This document shows, in pieces, positions 34,839-44,988 of a DNA stretch of 64,000 bases. The first letter of the stretch is position 1; each line of letters opens with the position of its first letter. The notes beneath the pieces are model-generated. The model had not been told where the DNA came from. It did not search any database and saw nothing but the letters and a program-made list of their open reading frames with translations. A program made the position numbers and the translations under genes. Source of the DNA: Pseudoalteromonas arabiensis (GTDB taxonomy: Bacteria > Pseudomonadota > Gammaproteobacteria > Enterobacterales > Alteromonadaceae); NCBI RefSeq assembly GCF_001550155.1, contig NZ_LRUF01000021.1:328630-392629 (forward strand). The letters run 5' to 3'.

Positions 34839-36395
34839 TTAGCTCATCGCCATCATCATTTTTGCAGGATCTTCTAAGTAAGACTTCCACAAGTTGTTGA
34901 AGCGAGCAATAGTGCCACCATCAATGACTCTGTGGTCGCCAGACCAGCTTACTTGCATAATAGCTGCTGAAATCACATTCCCTTTTTCATCAAAACGAGG
35001 TAAGTGCTGCAGTTTACCTAAAGCAACAATCGCCACTTCTGGTTTATTGATGATCGGGGTTGCAATTGTGCCGCCAATCGCACCGATGTTCGAAATACTA
35101 ATCGTGCCGCCTTTCAAATCATCGGGTGATACACGCCCATCACGTGCCGCCTCTGTCAAACGCGTAACCTCATTAGCAACATCAACAATGCTCTTCGACT
35201 GACATGATTTAATATTTGGCACTAATAGGCCAATCTTAGAATCAACCGCCATACCGATGTTGTGATCATCAAAGTAAGTCAGCTCGCTACAATCATCATT
35301 AACTTGTGAGTTAAGCACTGGGAATTGCTTAATAGCTAATGACAGCGCTTTGATAAAGAACGGCATCATAGTGAGCTTAACGCCCTTTTGCTTATACTGC
35401 TCTTTTAGCTCGCTGCGCATTGCGATCAGTTTTGTTAAGTCAATTTCGTCACAGAAAGTAAAGTGAGGAATAGTCGATACTGACGCAACCATTTGCTTCG
35501 CCATTGCCGCTTTAATACCTTTAATAGGCTCAACACGGCTACTACCAACAGAAGTTGTTGATGCGGTTTTTGGTGTAGCATCTTGTGATACAGTTTGGCT
35601 TGGTGTTTCATTCAAGAAGTCTTCGATGTCTTGCTTATAAATCCGGCCATTTTTACCCGAGCCTGGCACTTGCGTTAAATCTACATCAAGTTCACGCGCC
35701 TTACGACGAACAGCAGGTGAAGCAACTGCTTTCTTATTAAGCTGTTTAGTTTCATTTGCTGAAGCCGCAGGTTTCTGTGCTGGTTTAGTTGCTGCATTTG
35801 TTTGTGCTTTAACCACTGCAGAACTTACATCTGGCTCTGCACTTTGGCCTGCAATACTCATTTGGAATAATGGGCTGTGAACCGCTGCAATATCACCTTT
35901 TTTGTAGTAAAGCTTTTCGACTTTACCTGTGTATTTAGCCGGAATTTGCACCAGTGCTTTGTCTGTCATTACATCACAAACCGCTTGATCTTCAACGATT
36001 TCATCGCCTTCACTCACTAACCACTCAACGATTTCACACTCAACGATACCTTCACCGATATCTGGTAAAATGAAATCTTCTAAGTGCTCATCAGCCTCAG
36101 ATGATGCTTCAGTTGTAGCAGGAGCTCGCGCTTCTTCGCTTTGTGTTGGTGCTTCGCCATCAACATCCATTGCAAATAAGGGGGCATGTACTTTCGCAAT
36201 GTCACCTTTTGCATAATATAGCTTACTGATCACACCATCATGAACAGCTGGAATTTGCACAAGCGCTTTGTCGGTCATCACATCACAAATTGGCTGATCT
36301 TCTTTTACAGAATCGCCCTCTGCAACTAACCATTCAACAATTTCACACTCTACGATGCCTTCGCCGATATCTGGCAAGATAAAATCTTTAGACAT
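34839..36395 (-). CDS. bkdB: Branched-chain 2-oxo acid dehydrogenase E2 (dihydrolipoyl acyltransferase)
   Basis: 518 aa. Two tandem lipoyl domains (about 1-77 and 107-185), each with DIGEGIVECEIVEWLV and the lipoylated Lys in TDKALVQIPA, a peripheral subunit-binding domain (SPAVRRKARELDVDL... about 225-262) and the catalytic acyltransferase domain ending in the active-site GDHRVIDGG. DKAL lipoyl motifs and position after E1 alpha and beta mark it as the BCKDH form rather than pyruvate dehydrogenase. It closes the operon. No E3 (lpd) gene adjoins. Confidence 0.92.
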   Translation of the reverse strand: MSKDFILPDIGEGIVECEIVEWLVAEGDSVKEDQPICDVMTDKALVQIPAVHDGVISKLYYAKGDIAKVHAPLFAMDVDGEAPTQSEEARAPATTEASSEADEHLEDFILPDIGEGIVECEIVEWLVSEGDEIVEDQAVCDVMTDKALVQIPAKYTGKVEKLYYKKGDIAAVHSPLFQMSIAGQSAEPDVSSAVVKAQTNAATKPAQKPAASANETKQLNKKAVASPAVRRKARELDVDLTQVPGSGKNGRIYKQDIEDFLNETPSQTVSQDATPKTASTTSVGSSRVEPIKGIKAAMAKQMVASVSTIPHFTFCDEIDLTKLIAMRSELKEQYKQKGVKLTMMPFFIKALSLAIKQFPVLNSQVNDDCSELTYFDDHNIGMAVDSKIGLLVPNIKSCQSKSIVDVANEVTRLTEAARDGRVSPDDLKGGTISISNIGAIGGTIATPIINKPEVAIVALGKLQHLPRFDEKGNVISAAIMQVSWSGDHRVIDGGTIARFNNLWKSYLEDPAKMMMAMS

Positions 36396-36403
36396 ACTGA
36401 CTC

Positions 36404-37381
36404 CTAAAACTCTACTGATTGCTTAATCGCAGCAAGCACTTTAAGTGCATCTGGCACATATTCTTTTTCAAGTGCTAATGGGTATGGCGTATCTAAACCA
36501 CACACGCGAGCAATTGGCGATTCAAGGTGTAAGAAACACTCTTGTTGAATTGTTGCAACAATTTCTGCACCAAAACCATTGGTAATTGGTGCTTCGTGGC
36601 TAACCACTAAACGGCCTGTTTTGATTACTGATTTAGCAATCGTTTCTACATCCCACGGTAAAATGGTGCGTAAGTCGATTACTTCACAGCTAATACCTTG
36701 CTCTGCTGCTTTTTTAGCGGCGTCTTCGATGATTTCCATCTGCGCCCCCCAAGCAAGTACAGTGACATCAGTACCCTCTTGTACGATTTCAGCTTTACCA
36801 AGCTCGATGCTGTAATCTTCTTCAGGTACTTCACCTGTTGATGCACGGTATAAACGTTTTGGCTCAAAGAAAATAACAGGGTTATCATCTTTAATTGATG
36901 CACGAAGTAAACCTTTAGCTTGGTATGGGTTACGTGGCACAACTAACTTCAAACCAGGTGTGTGAGCAAAATAAGCTTCTGGTGATTGTGAGTGATATAA
37001 ACCACCGGCAATACCACCACCGTATGGAGTACGGATTGTTAGATTGCCAACATTAAATTCATTACCACTACGGTAACGGAATTTAGCTGATTCATTCACG
37101 ATTTGGTCAAATGCAGGGAAAATATAATCAGCAAATTGAATTTCAGCTAAAGCTGGTGCACCAAATGCCGCTAAACCATTGGCAAAACCTAAAATACCTT
37201 GCTCAGTTAAGGGAGTATTAAACACACGGTGCTTACCATATTTTTCTTGTAAGCCTGATGTAGCACGGAATACACCACCAAAATAACCAACGTCTTCACC
37301 AAAAATACAGGCATTTGGATGCTCTGCCATGGTGATATCAAGAGCAGAGTTAATTGCATGAAGCATGTTCATTTTAGCCAT
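36404..37381 (-). CDS. bkdA2: 2-oxoisovalerate dehydrogenase E1 beta
   Basis: 325 aa; transketolase-like beta subunit of [47 protein letters not shown] and [21 protein letters not shown] are typical, followed by the transketolase C-terminal domain ([15 protein letters not shown]). Its start overlaps the E1 alpha stop (TAATG) by one base and E2 follows after 8 bp, so the three proteins are coupled. Confidence 0.95.
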   Translation of the reverse strand: MAKMNMLHAINSALDITMAEHPNACIFGEDVGYFGGVFRATSGLQEKYGKHRVFNTPLTEQGILGFANGLAAFGAPALAEIQFADYIFPAFDQIVNESAKFRYRSGNEFNVGNLTIRTPYGGGIAGGLYHSQSPEAYFAHTPGLKLVVPRNPYQAKGLLRASIKDDNPVIFFEPKRLYRASTGEVPEEDYSIELGKAEIVQEGTDVTVLAWGAQMEIIEDAAKKAAEQGISCEVIDLRTILPWDVETIAKSVIKTGRLVVSHEAPITNGFGAEIVATIQQECFLHLESPIARVCGLDTPYPLALEKEYVPDALKVLAAIKQSVEF

Positions 37382-38595
37382 TACTTTAATCTCCCTGCAG
37401 TGGTTGGATAAGCATCAGGATGCTGCAAAATATGCTCTTTTAATTGTTCGTATTGTTTTTGCAGTGATGGAATTGGCGTATCGTAAACGTCAGAAATAAG
37501 CTCTTCTAATGCCGGTTTTGCCACTTTTTCAGCACGCTTAAGAGCCGCTAAAATCTCTTCACGAATTGTTTCTTTATCTTTAGCGTCTTGTGCTTCGTCT
37601 AACCAACCTTGTTTTAATAACCACTTACGGAAACGCTCAATAGGACACCCCTTATGTTTCGCTTCTTCGTCTTTTGTGCGGTAGCCGCTTGGGTCGTCAC
37701 TGGTTGAGTGAGCACCTAAACGGTAGGCAATTGACTCGATTAAAACGGGTTCGCCTTTAGTCGTTACTATTTCACGGGCTTTTTTCGTTGCTGCGTAAAC
37801 AGCAAGTGCATCAGCACCATCAACACGGATTGTTTTAATACCGTAACCAACACCACGTGATGCAATACCATCACCTTTAAATTGTTCATCAGCCGGTGTA
37901 GAAATCGCATAACCATTATTACGAGCAAAGAAGATCACCGGCGCTTCATGAACAGCAGCCATGTTTAAACCAGCATGGAAGTCACCTTCAGAGGCAGCAC
38001 CTTCACCAAAGTAACAAATAGTAATGTTATCAATAGTGCTATTTAACTCACCGGTTTTGGCATCAATATGACGCACTTTTTGACCATAAGCATAACCCGT
38101 TGCTTGGGGGATTTGTGTACCAAGCGGTGATGAAATAGTCATGTAGTTAAGTTCGCGTGAGCCATAGTGAATCGGCATTTGGCGACCTTTACCTAAATCT
38201 TTTTCATTTGAAAACATTTGGTTCATGAATTGGTCAAGACTAAAGCCGCGATAACGCAAAGCGGCTTGCTCACGGTATTGGGCCATGATCATGTCGTTTT
38301 GATCAAGGGCTGCTGCTGATGCAGTTACAGCTGCTTCTTCACCTAAGCATTGCATATAAAAGCTAACGCGGCCTTGGCGCTGCGCAGCTTGCATGCGCTC
38401 ATCAAGAGCACGGATAAAACGCATTGTCTCGTATAGATGGATTGCTGTTGCTTTGTCGATATCAGGTGCGGTTGCACCCTCGTAGATGTCGCCATCCTCA
38501 TTAAGAATGCTTAATGTAGGAATTGTTAATGCGTGACCATCAATAAATGACAGTTCATGATTAATGTTTAGCGATACGTTATTTGGATTACTCAT
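37381..38595 (-). CDS. bkdA1: 2-oxoisovalerate dehydrogenase E1 alpha
   Basis: 404 aa; thiamine-diphosphate-binding subunit decarboxylating branched-chain 2-oxo acids from Val, Leu and Ile. The ThDP motif is [19 protein letters not shown]...NNGYAIS, and the phosphorylation-loop-like [16 protein letters not shown] follows. AAGG precedes the ATG. First gene of bkd; a LiuR-like palindrome lies 123 bp upstream. Confidence 0.95.
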   Translation of the reverse strand: MSNPNNVSLNINHELSFIDGHALTIPTLSILNEDGDIYEGATAPDIDKATAIHLYETMRFIRALDERMQAAQRQGRVSFYMQCLGEEAAVTASAAALDQNDMIMAQYREQAALRYRGFSLDQFMNQMFSNEKDLGKGRQMPIHYGSRELNYMTISSPLGTQIPQATGYAYGQKVRHIDAKTGELNSTIDNITICYFGEGAASEGDFHAGLNMAAVHEAPVIFFARNNGYAISTPADEQFKGDGIASRGVGYGIKTIRVDGADALAVYAATKKAREIVTTKGEPVLIESIAYRLGAHSTSDDPSGYRTKDEEAKHKGCPIERFRKWLLKQGWLDEAQDAKDKETIREEILAALKRAEKVAKPALEELISDVYDTPIPSLQKQYEQLKEHILQHPDAYPTTAGRLK

Positions 38596-38717
38596 AACCT
38601 ACCTTCTTTCGTTGTCAGAAACCTACGCCACTGCCCTTATTTGTGTTTTTATCAGCTTGAGCTGCAAGGATAAAGTTTGCGCAATATTCAATCAAATTAA
38701 ATTAAACTGCCGTCACT

Positions 38718-38731
38718 TTACGTTAACGTAA
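38718..38731. promoter_or_regulatory. LiuR-like operator upstream of bkd
   Basis: TTACGTTAACGTAA is a perfect 14-bp palindrome in the 269-bp gap between bkdA1 and astE, 123 bp before bkdA1. The core is shared with the two palindromes of the etf region. LiuR-type regulators are known for branched-chain degradation genes; binding here is inference. Confidence 0.6.
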
Positions 38732-38864
38732 GTTGTTATTCAACTAATCATAGACGAATAGTCGATAAATGGCTAAATACGCATGGAAAGTTAACTATAC
38801 AACAAAATAAAACCATTAAAGTCATATAGTTAACTACATTCAGATGGGTGTTAATGCAAAAAAT

Positions 38865-39920
38865 TTAAATAAAGTTGCTATCAACTTGCATAGGGATAAC
38901 GGTAAGCAAAGCACGCTGACCTAAGGCTACATCTGCATTTGGGAAGATTATAGCTTCACCGTCTACTTCCGCTTCATACCTGGTCTGACCATCAATCGCT
39001 AATAATTCCCCTTTGGCAAAACCGGTGAAATTTTCTACATCATCAGCAAATGGGAAACTAAAGTCTTCGCAAGTACGGTTTATTGTTCTATAAACTGAAA
39101 ACAACTCAAAATCCTCTGCATTGAATTCTTTGTATTCAACAGTTTCTTGACTAATTAATGCAATTAACGTTTTTTTAGTTTTCTCAAAGCGAGACATGTC
39201 ATTTTCGCCAAATGGCTTTACTTGACCAAGCTCAACTGTAAATGAGTCAGCACCGTGGACATAAGACGAGTAGTAGCTAAACGTTGTTGCCGCAGATTTC
39301 ATCATTAATACTGTGTTTACGCCACAGCTAAGCAAAAATTGTAACTGCGACTTTTTCCAAGGCTTGCCATGTAAGAATGGATACACTGCAAATTTTTCAT
39401 TTTTAGAGCCACGAATTGCAGTATGAAGGTCATAATGAAAACGCTCACTGGCCTGGTTGCCTCGTTCAAAGAAATCCGAAACCACATCTTCAAGTAGCTT
39501 TGCGCGCACGCGCTCAGGGTTTGAGGCAATACCTTCAACAGTATGGTGGCCATTAAATAAACGGTTTAGGTTTTCATCAACAAAACGCTGACCGATATTA
39601 ATTGATTTAGGGTTACCAAAAATAAACAATACGCGCTGTTTCAGCGTAAGTTCTTCTGCAATGATTGCTTTGATTAATTGATCGCAGATTTCAATTGGCG
39701 CTGTTTCGTTACCATGTACCGCACTTGAAAGCACAATATCTTTATTTGTTTGTTCTTTTGGTTGAAACTCTATGATCCCCGTATCATGAACTGTTACATC
39801 AGTGCCATTTTTAAGGGTGAATGACGATGGTTCAAGTTGAAATTCATTACTGCGAGTGAGTGTTAAAAAGTCGCCTGTACGTTTTAATTCATCTAGGTAT
39901 GCAGAGGTTGAATAGCTCAT
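38865..39920 (-). CDS. astE: Succinylglutamate desuccinylase/aspartoacylase family protein (AstE)
   Basis: 351 aa; zinc hydrolase that releases glutamate and succinate in the arginine succinyltransferase pathway. [13 protein letters not shown] supplies zinc ligands His and Glu, with [20 protein letters not shown] and [10 protein letters not shown] (third ligand) following; a catalytic Glu is in [10 protein letters not shown]. coli AstE is 322 aa, so this one is slightly longer. The other ast genes are not here, so it is physically separated from the pathway. Confidence 0.88.
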   Translation of the reverse strand: MSYSTSAYLDELKRTGDFLTLTRSNEFQLEPSSFTLKNGTDVTVHDTGIIEFQPKEQTNKDIVLSSAVHGNETAPIEICDQLIKAIIAEELTLKQRVLFIFGNPKSINIGQRFVDENLNRLFNGHHTVEGIASNPERVRAKLLEDVVSDFFERGNQASERFHYDLHTAIRGSKNEKFAVYPFLHGKPWKKSQLQFLLSCGVNTVLMMKSAATTFSYYSSYVHGADSFTVELGQVKPFGENDMSRFEKTKKTLIALISQETVEYKEFNAEDFELFSVYRTINRTCEDFSFPFADDVENFTGFAKGELLAIDGQTRYEAEVDGEAIIFPNADVALGQRALLTVIPMQVDSNFI

Positions 39921-39955
39921 TGTTCTATCCTAATAATGCGTGAGAGTAGAATACA

Positions 39956-39982
39956 AAAACGGCTGAGAATATCAGCCGTTTT
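39956..39982. terminator. Terminator between astE and pgm
   Basis: An 11-bp stem (AAAACGGCTGA, loop GAATA, complement) in the gap after the pgm stop; A and T runs on both sides. Confidence 0.78.
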
Positions 39983-39999
39983 AAAAGATAAAAAAGAGA

Positions 40000-41637
40000 T
40001 TAGCTAATTACTGAATCAACTAATTTTTTCGCTTCTTTTTCAAGTAATGCTAAATGTTCTTCACCTTTGAATGATTCAAGGTAAATTTTATAAATATCTT
40101 CAGTGCCCGATGGGCGTGCAGCAAACCAACCGTTTTCAGTAACAACCTTTAAACCACCAATTGCAGCATTGTTACCTGGTGCATGGGTTAGCTTTTGCGT
40201 AATGACATCGCCAGCGAGTGTGCTTGCAGTAACATCGTTAGCAGAAAGTGCTTTTAGACGTTCTTTTTGCTGTGAGGTTGCTGGCGCATCGATACGCTTA
40301 TAGATAGGCGCACCAAACTCTTGTTCTAGCTCTTTATAAAGTTGTGAAGGTGTTTTACCCGTCACTGCCAAGATTTCAGCTGCGAGTAAACCTAAGATAA
40401 AGCCATCTTTATCTGTGTTCCAAACTGTACCATCAAAGCGTAAGAACGACGCCCCTGCACTTTCTTCACCACCGAAAGCAAGCGTACCTTTACCCAGGCC
40501 TTCAACAAACCATTTAAAACCAACGGGTACTTCTTTTACTTTACGATTGTTACGCTCTACAACTTTATCAATCATGCCGCTTGATACAAGCGTTTTACCA
40601 ATCGCCACATCTTTTGACCAATCACGGTTATTTAATAAGTAATCTATCGCCACGGCTAAGAAGTGATTTGGATTCATTAAACCATCAGGCGTCACAATAC
40701 CATGGCGGTCATAATCAGGGTCATTACCAATACCAATATCATAATCATCTTTCAGTGCGATTAAATTGGTCATGGCGTAAGGCGATGAACAATCCATACG
40801 AATTTTGCCATCTTTGTCCAGTGGCATAAAAGCAAAGCGTGGATCAACGTCTTTATTTACAACTGTTAGGTCTAAATTGTATTTTTCTGCGATTACAGGC
40901 CAAAAATTAATGCCTGAACCACCAAGCGGGTCAATACCTACTTTTATATTCGCTTCACTAATGGCTTTTAGATTAATGATATTTTCTAAATCATTAACAT
41001 AAGGATTAATAAGGTCTTGATATTTTATAAAACCTGAGCGGGATGCTTTAGCAAATGGAAATAGCTCTACTTCAACGAGATCTTCAAGCAGTAACTGATT
41101 TGCTCTGTCTTCAATCCATTTAGTTACATCAGTATCAGCAGGCCCACCGTTTGGCGGATTATATTTAAAACCACCGTCTTCTGGTGGATTATGAGATGGC
41201 GTAACGACAATACCATCTGCTAATTCATTTGGATTTTGTTTATTGTGTGACACAACCGCATGACTGATGACAGGTGTAGGGGTGTATTCATCGTTTTCTT
41301 GCGTAATAACTTGTACTTCGTTAGCAACCAGCACTTCAATGGCTGAATTAAATGCAGCTTCACTTAAAGCATGAGTATCTTTACCAAGAAAAAGAGGACC
41401 AAAAATATCATTTTCTTTGCGGTAATCACAAATAGCTTGAGTAATAGCTAATATATGCGATTCGTTAAACTTTACATCGTACGAGCAGCCGCGATGTCCT
41501 GACGTACCGAAAGCAACACAATGCTCTGGATTTTGTTCAAGATCGGGCTCATTTAAATAGTAAGCAGAAACCAGTTTAGGTACATTAACTAAGCTTTCTT
41601 GTGGTGCGGTTTTTCCTGCATCCGGGTGAATCGCCAT
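40000..41637 (-). CDS. pgm: Phosphoglucomutase (alpha-D-glucose-specific)
   Basis: 545 aa (E. coli Pgm 546). Interconverts glucose 1- and 6-phosphate. The phosphoserine loop is [19 protein letters not shown]; metal binding is DPDYDRHG; the substrate loop is [10 protein letters not shown]; the C-terminal phosphate-binding loop is [16 protein letters not shown]. It lies immediately downstream of seqA, the same order as in E. coli. Confidence 0.97.
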   Translation of the reverse strand: MAIHPDAGKTAPQESLVNVPKLVSAYYLNEPDLEQNPEHCVAFGTSGHRGCSYDVKFNESHILAITQAICDYRKENDIFGPLFLGKDTHALSEAAFNSAIEVLVANEVQVITQENDEYTPTPVISHAVVSHNKQNPNELADGIVVTPSHNPPEDGGFKYNPPNGGPADTDVTKWIEDRANQLLLEDLVEVELFPFAKASRSGFIKYQDLINPYVNDLENIINLKAISEANIKVGIDPLGGSGINFWPVIAEKYNLDLTVVNKDVDPRFAFMPLDKDGKIRMDCSSPYAMTNLIALKDDYDIGIGNDPDYDRHGIVTPDGLMNPNHFLAVAIDYLLNNRDWSKDVAIGKTLVSSGMIDKVVERNNRKVKEVPVGFKWFVEGLGKGTLAFGGEESAGASFLRFDGTVWNTDKDGFILGLLAAEILAVTGKTPSQLYKELEQEFGAPIYKRIDAPATSQQKERLKALSANDVTASTLAGDVITQKLTHAPGNNAAIGGLKVVTENGWFAARPSGTEDIYKIYLESFKGEEHLALLEKEAKKLVDSVIS

Positions 41638-41653
41638 AATATTTCCTTATCGG

Positions 41654-42250
41654 TTATAAATAGTCACGGATTTTTTCAGCGTCATCACTGCTGTAGCCTA
41701 AACACAGCGCGACTTCGTGAAGCATCATTTTCTTACGTGTTGTATTTGAGTTCGTCATCACCCAGTATTCTGTATCAGTGATGTTTTTCGGATTCATACT
41801 ACTACCACTTTCGAGTAATGCTTCTTTGCTGGTAGCAAAATAAACGCGGTCACGGCCTTTTATATCTAATACGTTCACAAATTCGTTTTTGTGAGAACGG
41901 TACAAGGCAGCTAGAATGAATAAAAAGCGCCCTACCACTCCCTTTTGCATTGCAAGCTCTTCTTTATTCAACACATTAAAAACATTCCCTTTAGCTTGTG
42001 CGCTGGCTTTAGGTGGAGTCGCTTTTTCTGCTTCTGGCTCAGGTTGTTGCGTTTTATCGGTCGTGTTGTCTTTTACAGGTTCAACGGTTGAGGTTTCTTG
42101 TTCACTATGTTCACTCGTTGTTTCTGCTACCGTGTTACCATCAGATAGGTTTAATAAACGACGCAAAATAGTTGATGCACTTTCACCAATACTTTGAGTG
42201 TTACTTGCTATGTATTGATATAACTCGTCGTCTATGTCGATTTTTTTCAT
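41654..42250 (-). CDS. seqA: Negative modulator of replication initiation SeqA
   Basis: 198 aa. Binds hemimethylated GATC DNA and delays re-initiation at oriC. The N-terminal oligomerisation segment KKIDIDDELYQYIASNTQSIGESASTILRRLL is clear; a linker rich in Glu, Thr, Gln and Pro (about 40-90) is longer than in E. coli (181 aa); the C-terminal DNA-binding domain includes GRDRVYFATSKEALLESGSSMNP. The start at 42250 (MKKID) is supported by AGGA 6 nt upstream; the frame reaches 42274. Confidence 0.96.
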   Translation of the reverse strand: MKKIDIDDELYQYIASNTQSIGESASTILRRLLNLSDGNTVAETTSEHSEQETSTVEPVKDNTTDKTQQPEPEAEKATPPKASAQAKGNVFNVLNKEELAMQKGVVGRFLFILAALYRSHKNEFVNVLDIKGRDRVYFATSKEALLESGSSMNPKNITDTEYWVMTNSNTTRKKMMLHEVALCLGYSSDDAEKIRDYL

Positions 42251-42381
42251 GTTATTCCTGTCTTTACGGGTCACATTTTAAAAGTTCTCAATGATTATAC
42301 CTAAGCTCGCAGCAATTCTCTATGTTTTGCAATTTGTAATTTCGCTAGGCAAAATACAGCGATTAAAAATAGGAGTTTAAA

Positions 42382-43146
42382 ATGCTATTAAACTACCAAC
42401 AATCGGGCCAAGGTCCTGACGTTGTATTGATCCATGGTTTGTTTGGCTCATTAGAGAATTTGAATGTTATAGCCAAAGCATTAGCAGAAAATTACACCGT
42501 TACTAATGTTGACTTACGAAATCATGGTAAGTCATTTCATAGTGAAACGATGAACTATGAAGTAATGGCAGACGATATTTACAACTTGCTAAAGCACTTA
42601 AACATATCAAATGCACATATTATTGGCCATTCAATGGGCGGCAAAGCAGCAATGCAATTAGCACTCAAGCACAAGGATGTGGTCAATAAGTTAGTTGTAT
42701 TAGATATTTCCCCTGTAGCAAATAAACCACGGCACAGTGCTATTTTTGCAGGTTTAAACGAAGTGGCTGAATCGAGTGTTGCAGATAGAAAAGCAGCGGA
42801 TCAACTACTAGCAAAACATATCGACGAGATGGGTGTTCGACAATTTTTGTTAAAAAGTTTTGCAAAAAACGACCAAGGACAGTACCAATGGCGATTCAAT
42901 TTAGACGTTTTATATCAGCAATACGAAAATATTTTATCGCAACTTGATGAAAATGATTCTTGTTTATGTGATACTTTATTCGTGAAAGGTAATGATTCCG
43001 ACTATATTTTGGCTGAGCATCGTCCAATGATTATAAGTTTATTTCCAAATGCGAAGGCAAAAGTAATTCACGGTGCGGGTCATTGGTTACATGCGCAAAA
43101 ACCACTTGCTGTAAATAAAGCAATTAGCGACTTTTTAGAGCAATAA
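42382..43146 (+). CDS. ybfF: Alpha/beta hydrolase, esterase YbfF-like
   Basis: 254 aa. Nucleophile elbow GHSMGGKAA, oxyanion HGLFGSLEN near the N-terminus, RNHGKS, and a C-terminal catalytic His in GAGHWLH. The sequence follows E. coli YbfF (acyl-CoA or short-chain ester hydrolase), and it is divergent from seqA as in E. coli. AGGAG precedes the ATG. Physiological substrate unknown. Confidence 0.92.
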   Translation: MLLNYQQSGQGPDVVLIHGLFGSLENLNVIAKALAENYTVTNVDLRNHGKSFHSETMNYEVMADDIYNLLKHLNISNAHIIGHSMGGKAAMQLALKHKDVVNKLVVLDISPVANKPRHSAIFAGLNEVAESSVADRKAADQLLAKHIDEMGVRQFLLKSFAKNDQGQYQWRFNLDVLYQQYENILSQLDENDSCLCDTLFVKGNDSDYILAEHRPMIISLFPNAKAKVIHGAGHWLHAQKPLAVNKAISDFLEQ

Positions 43147-43246
43147 AAAGGGCAAGATAAAATTCACGTTTTTGATCTAGCCCACTAAATTATTATGATT
43201 TTGTGTGCTATAGTACGCGCCGTTTAATTTGAAGGTTTATACGTTG

Positions 43247-43468
43247 ATGGTCAGTCAGTTAATTAACGAATTTGATACCTTAGGGTTGTATTTTGGCTTA
43301 GCCGGCATTTTCTTTTTTATTGGAATGGCAATTCAAGACGTCCTTAAAAAAGGTGATGTACCAAAATTTGGCCGATACATCGTTTGGTTAGTGCTGTTTT
43401 TAGGTTGCTCTGGGTTTATAGCTAAAGGACTTATTCAAGTTTTTTGGCAAGGCGCAGGTGTTGGCTAG
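43247..43468 (+). CDS. DUF2788 family small membrane protein
   Basis: About 73 aa with two membrane segments (GLYFGLAGIFFFIGMAI and YIVWLVLFLGCSGFIAKGLI) separated by VLKKGDVPKFGR, the family signature. The start is uncertain: ATG at 43247 with GAAGG 11 nt upstream, or the TTG just before it. No known function. It leads a small cluster ybfE, fldA, (fur). Confidence 0.78.
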   Translation: MVSQLINEFDTLGLYFGLAGIFFFIGMAIQDVLKKGDVPKFGRYIVWLVLFLGCSGFIAKGLIQVFWQGAGVG

Positions 43469-43470
43469 AC

Positions 43471-43749
43471 ATGGCAAAGTCAGAACTAGATAGAACAACA
43501 CCCGATTTATTTGAATACGAAAAACGCCCAGGTAGGCCAAAAACGAACCCCCTACCTCGCGATATGCAATTAAAAGTGAATAAACGTAATCAAATAAAAC
43601 GAGATAAAGCACGTGGTTTAAAGCGTGTAGAATTTAAGGTTTCATCACAGTTATATCAAGCATTAAGCGATATGGCAGATGCGCAGAATATTAGCCGTAG
43701 CGCGTTGATTGAAACAATTTTACAAGAAAGATTGGCTATTGATAGATAG
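43471..43749 (+). CDS. ybfE: YbfE-like protein (LexA-regulated family name)
   Basis: 92 aa; an upstream frame extension to 43444 overlaps the previous gene and is not used. N-terminal RTTPDLFEYEKRPGRPKTNPLPR has an AT-hook-like GRP, and the C-terminal half FKVSSQLYQALSDMADAQNISRSALIETIL is a ribbon-helix-helix-like fold, suggesting DNA binding. In E. coli ybfE is SOS-induced; I see no LexA box here. It starts 2 bp after the DUF2788 gene. Confidence 0.85.
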   Translation: MAKSELDRTTPDLFEYEKRPGRPKTNPLPRDMQLKVNKRNQIKRDKARGLKRVEFKVSSQLYQALSDMADAQNISRSALIETILQERLAIDR

Positions 43750-43763
43750 AAGGTTTTAAATCC

Positions 43764-44291
43764 ATGTCAAGCGTAGGTATTTTTTTCGGAAGCGATACAG
43801 GCAATACTGAACACGTAGCTAAAATGATCCAAAAAGAGCTAGGTAAGAAACTTGTTGCCGTTCATGACATTGCGAAAAGCTCTAAAGAAGAGATTGCTGA
43901 ATTCGATTTGCTATTATTTGGTATCCCTACATGGTACTACGGTGAAGCGCAGTGCGATTGGGATGATTTTTTCCCTGAATTAGAAGAAATCGACTTCGAA
44001 GGGAAATTAGTCGCGATATTTGGTTGCGGTGACCAAGAAGATTATGCAGAGTATTTCTTAGATGCTATGGGTATGGTCAATGATATCGTAACAGAACGCG
44101 GTGCTATCGTTGTTGGCCATTGGTCAACGGAAGGTTACGACTTCGAAGCCTCAAAAGCGGTCATCGATGATAACCACTTTGTTGGCCTAGGTATTGATGA
44201 AGACCGTCAACCTGAACTCACAGAAAAGCGAGTTAAAGAATGGTGTGCTCAACTTTATGAAGAAATGTGTTTAAGTGAACTTGCTGATTAA
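43764..44291 (+). CDS. fldA: Flavodoxin FldA
   Basis: 175 aa long-chain flavodoxin, a soluble FMN electron carrier. The FMN phosphate loop is SDTGNTEHVAK; PTWYYGEAQCDWDDF and GCGDQEDYAEYFLDAMG are the isoalloxazine-binding loops. It is 14 bp downstream of ybfE and upstream of fur, the conserved enterobacterial order. Confidence 0.97.
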   Translation: MSSVGIFFGSDTGNTEHVAKMIQKELGKKLVAVHDIAKSSKEEIAEFDLLLFGIPTWYYGEAQCDWDDFFPELEEIDFEGKLVAIFGCGDQEDYAEYFLDAMGMVNDIVTERGAIVVGHWSTEGYDFEASKAVIDDNHFVGLGIDEDRQPELTEKRVKEWCAQLYEEMCLSELAD

Positions 44292-44481
44292 TAACAAGTA
44301 ACACTCGCATTTACTAGCTGCTGTAAAGATGCACAACCAGTTTGTTTTTGTCTAAATATTCGGCAATTAAGCGAATTGTTCTTTGCACTTGTTTGCCATG
44401 CGCGTTATTCTAATGGTTGCTAATGTGTCGTGTGCATCTTTTAAGGTGCCTAGTATAACTAAATAAATTGAGACAGATTGA

Positions 44482-44925
44482 ATGACTGATCACAACTTGG
44501 AACTAAAAAAAGCAGGGTTAAAAGTAACGCTGCCACGTATTAAAATTTTAGAGATTCTGCAATCTCCAGACAATCAACACATCAGCGCTGAAGATGTCTA
44601 TAAAATTTTATTAGACAAAGGCGAAGAGATTGGTCTTGCAACTGTCTATCGTGTTCTTAACCAATTTGATGATGCTGGTATCGTATCTCGCCACCACTTT
44701 GAAGGTGGTAAGTCGGTATTTGAACTATCAGGAAGTACGCACCATGACCACCTTGTATGCTTAAAGTGTGGCAAGGTTGTGGAGTTTGAGGATGATCTTA
44801 TTGAACGTCGTCAAGTTGAAATTGCTGAAGAAAATGGCATTAAGCTAACTAACCACTCACTCTACTTATATGGTGAATGCGTTGACACTGAAAAGTGTAA
44901 AGAATACGCTGAATCAAATAGTTAA
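44482..44925 (+). CDS. fur: Ferric uptake regulator Fur
   Basis: 147 aa. N-terminal winged helix (LKKAGLKVTLPRIKILEIL... GLATVYRVLNQFDDAGIV), followed by the metal-binding dimerisation domain with HHDHLVCLKCGKVVEF and CVDTEKC. Represses iron uptake when Fe(II)-bound. A 190-bp leader with no visible uof frame or Fur box separates it from fldA; a terminator follows. Confidence 0.98.
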   Translation: MTDHNLELKKAGLKVTLPRIKILEILQSPDNQHISAEDVYKILLDKGEEIGLATVYRVLNQFDDAGIVSRHHFEGGKSVFELSGSTHHDHLVCLKCGKVVEFEDDLIERRQVEIAEENGIKLTNHSLYLYGECVDTEKCKEYAESNS

Positions 44926-44941
44926 TATTTTTATCAGACAT

Positions 44942-44970
44942 AAAAAAACCTGCATCTAGCAGGTTTTTTT
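44942..44970. terminator. fur terminator
   Basis: An AAAAAAACCTGC/GCAGGTTTTTTT stem with a 5-6 nt loop, 17 bp after the fur stop and before the convergent FKBP gene. Confidence 0.87.
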
Positions 44971-44988
44971 ACGTCTATTCAAAATCTA

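Noticed and set aside
43147..43470. LexA box for ybfE
   Set aside because: No CTGT-N8-ACAG sequence is visible in this stretch, despite the family name.
44292..44481. uof leader gene or Fur box before fur
   Set aside because: No convincing short reading frame with a ribosome-binding site and no palindrome resembling the Fur consensus.
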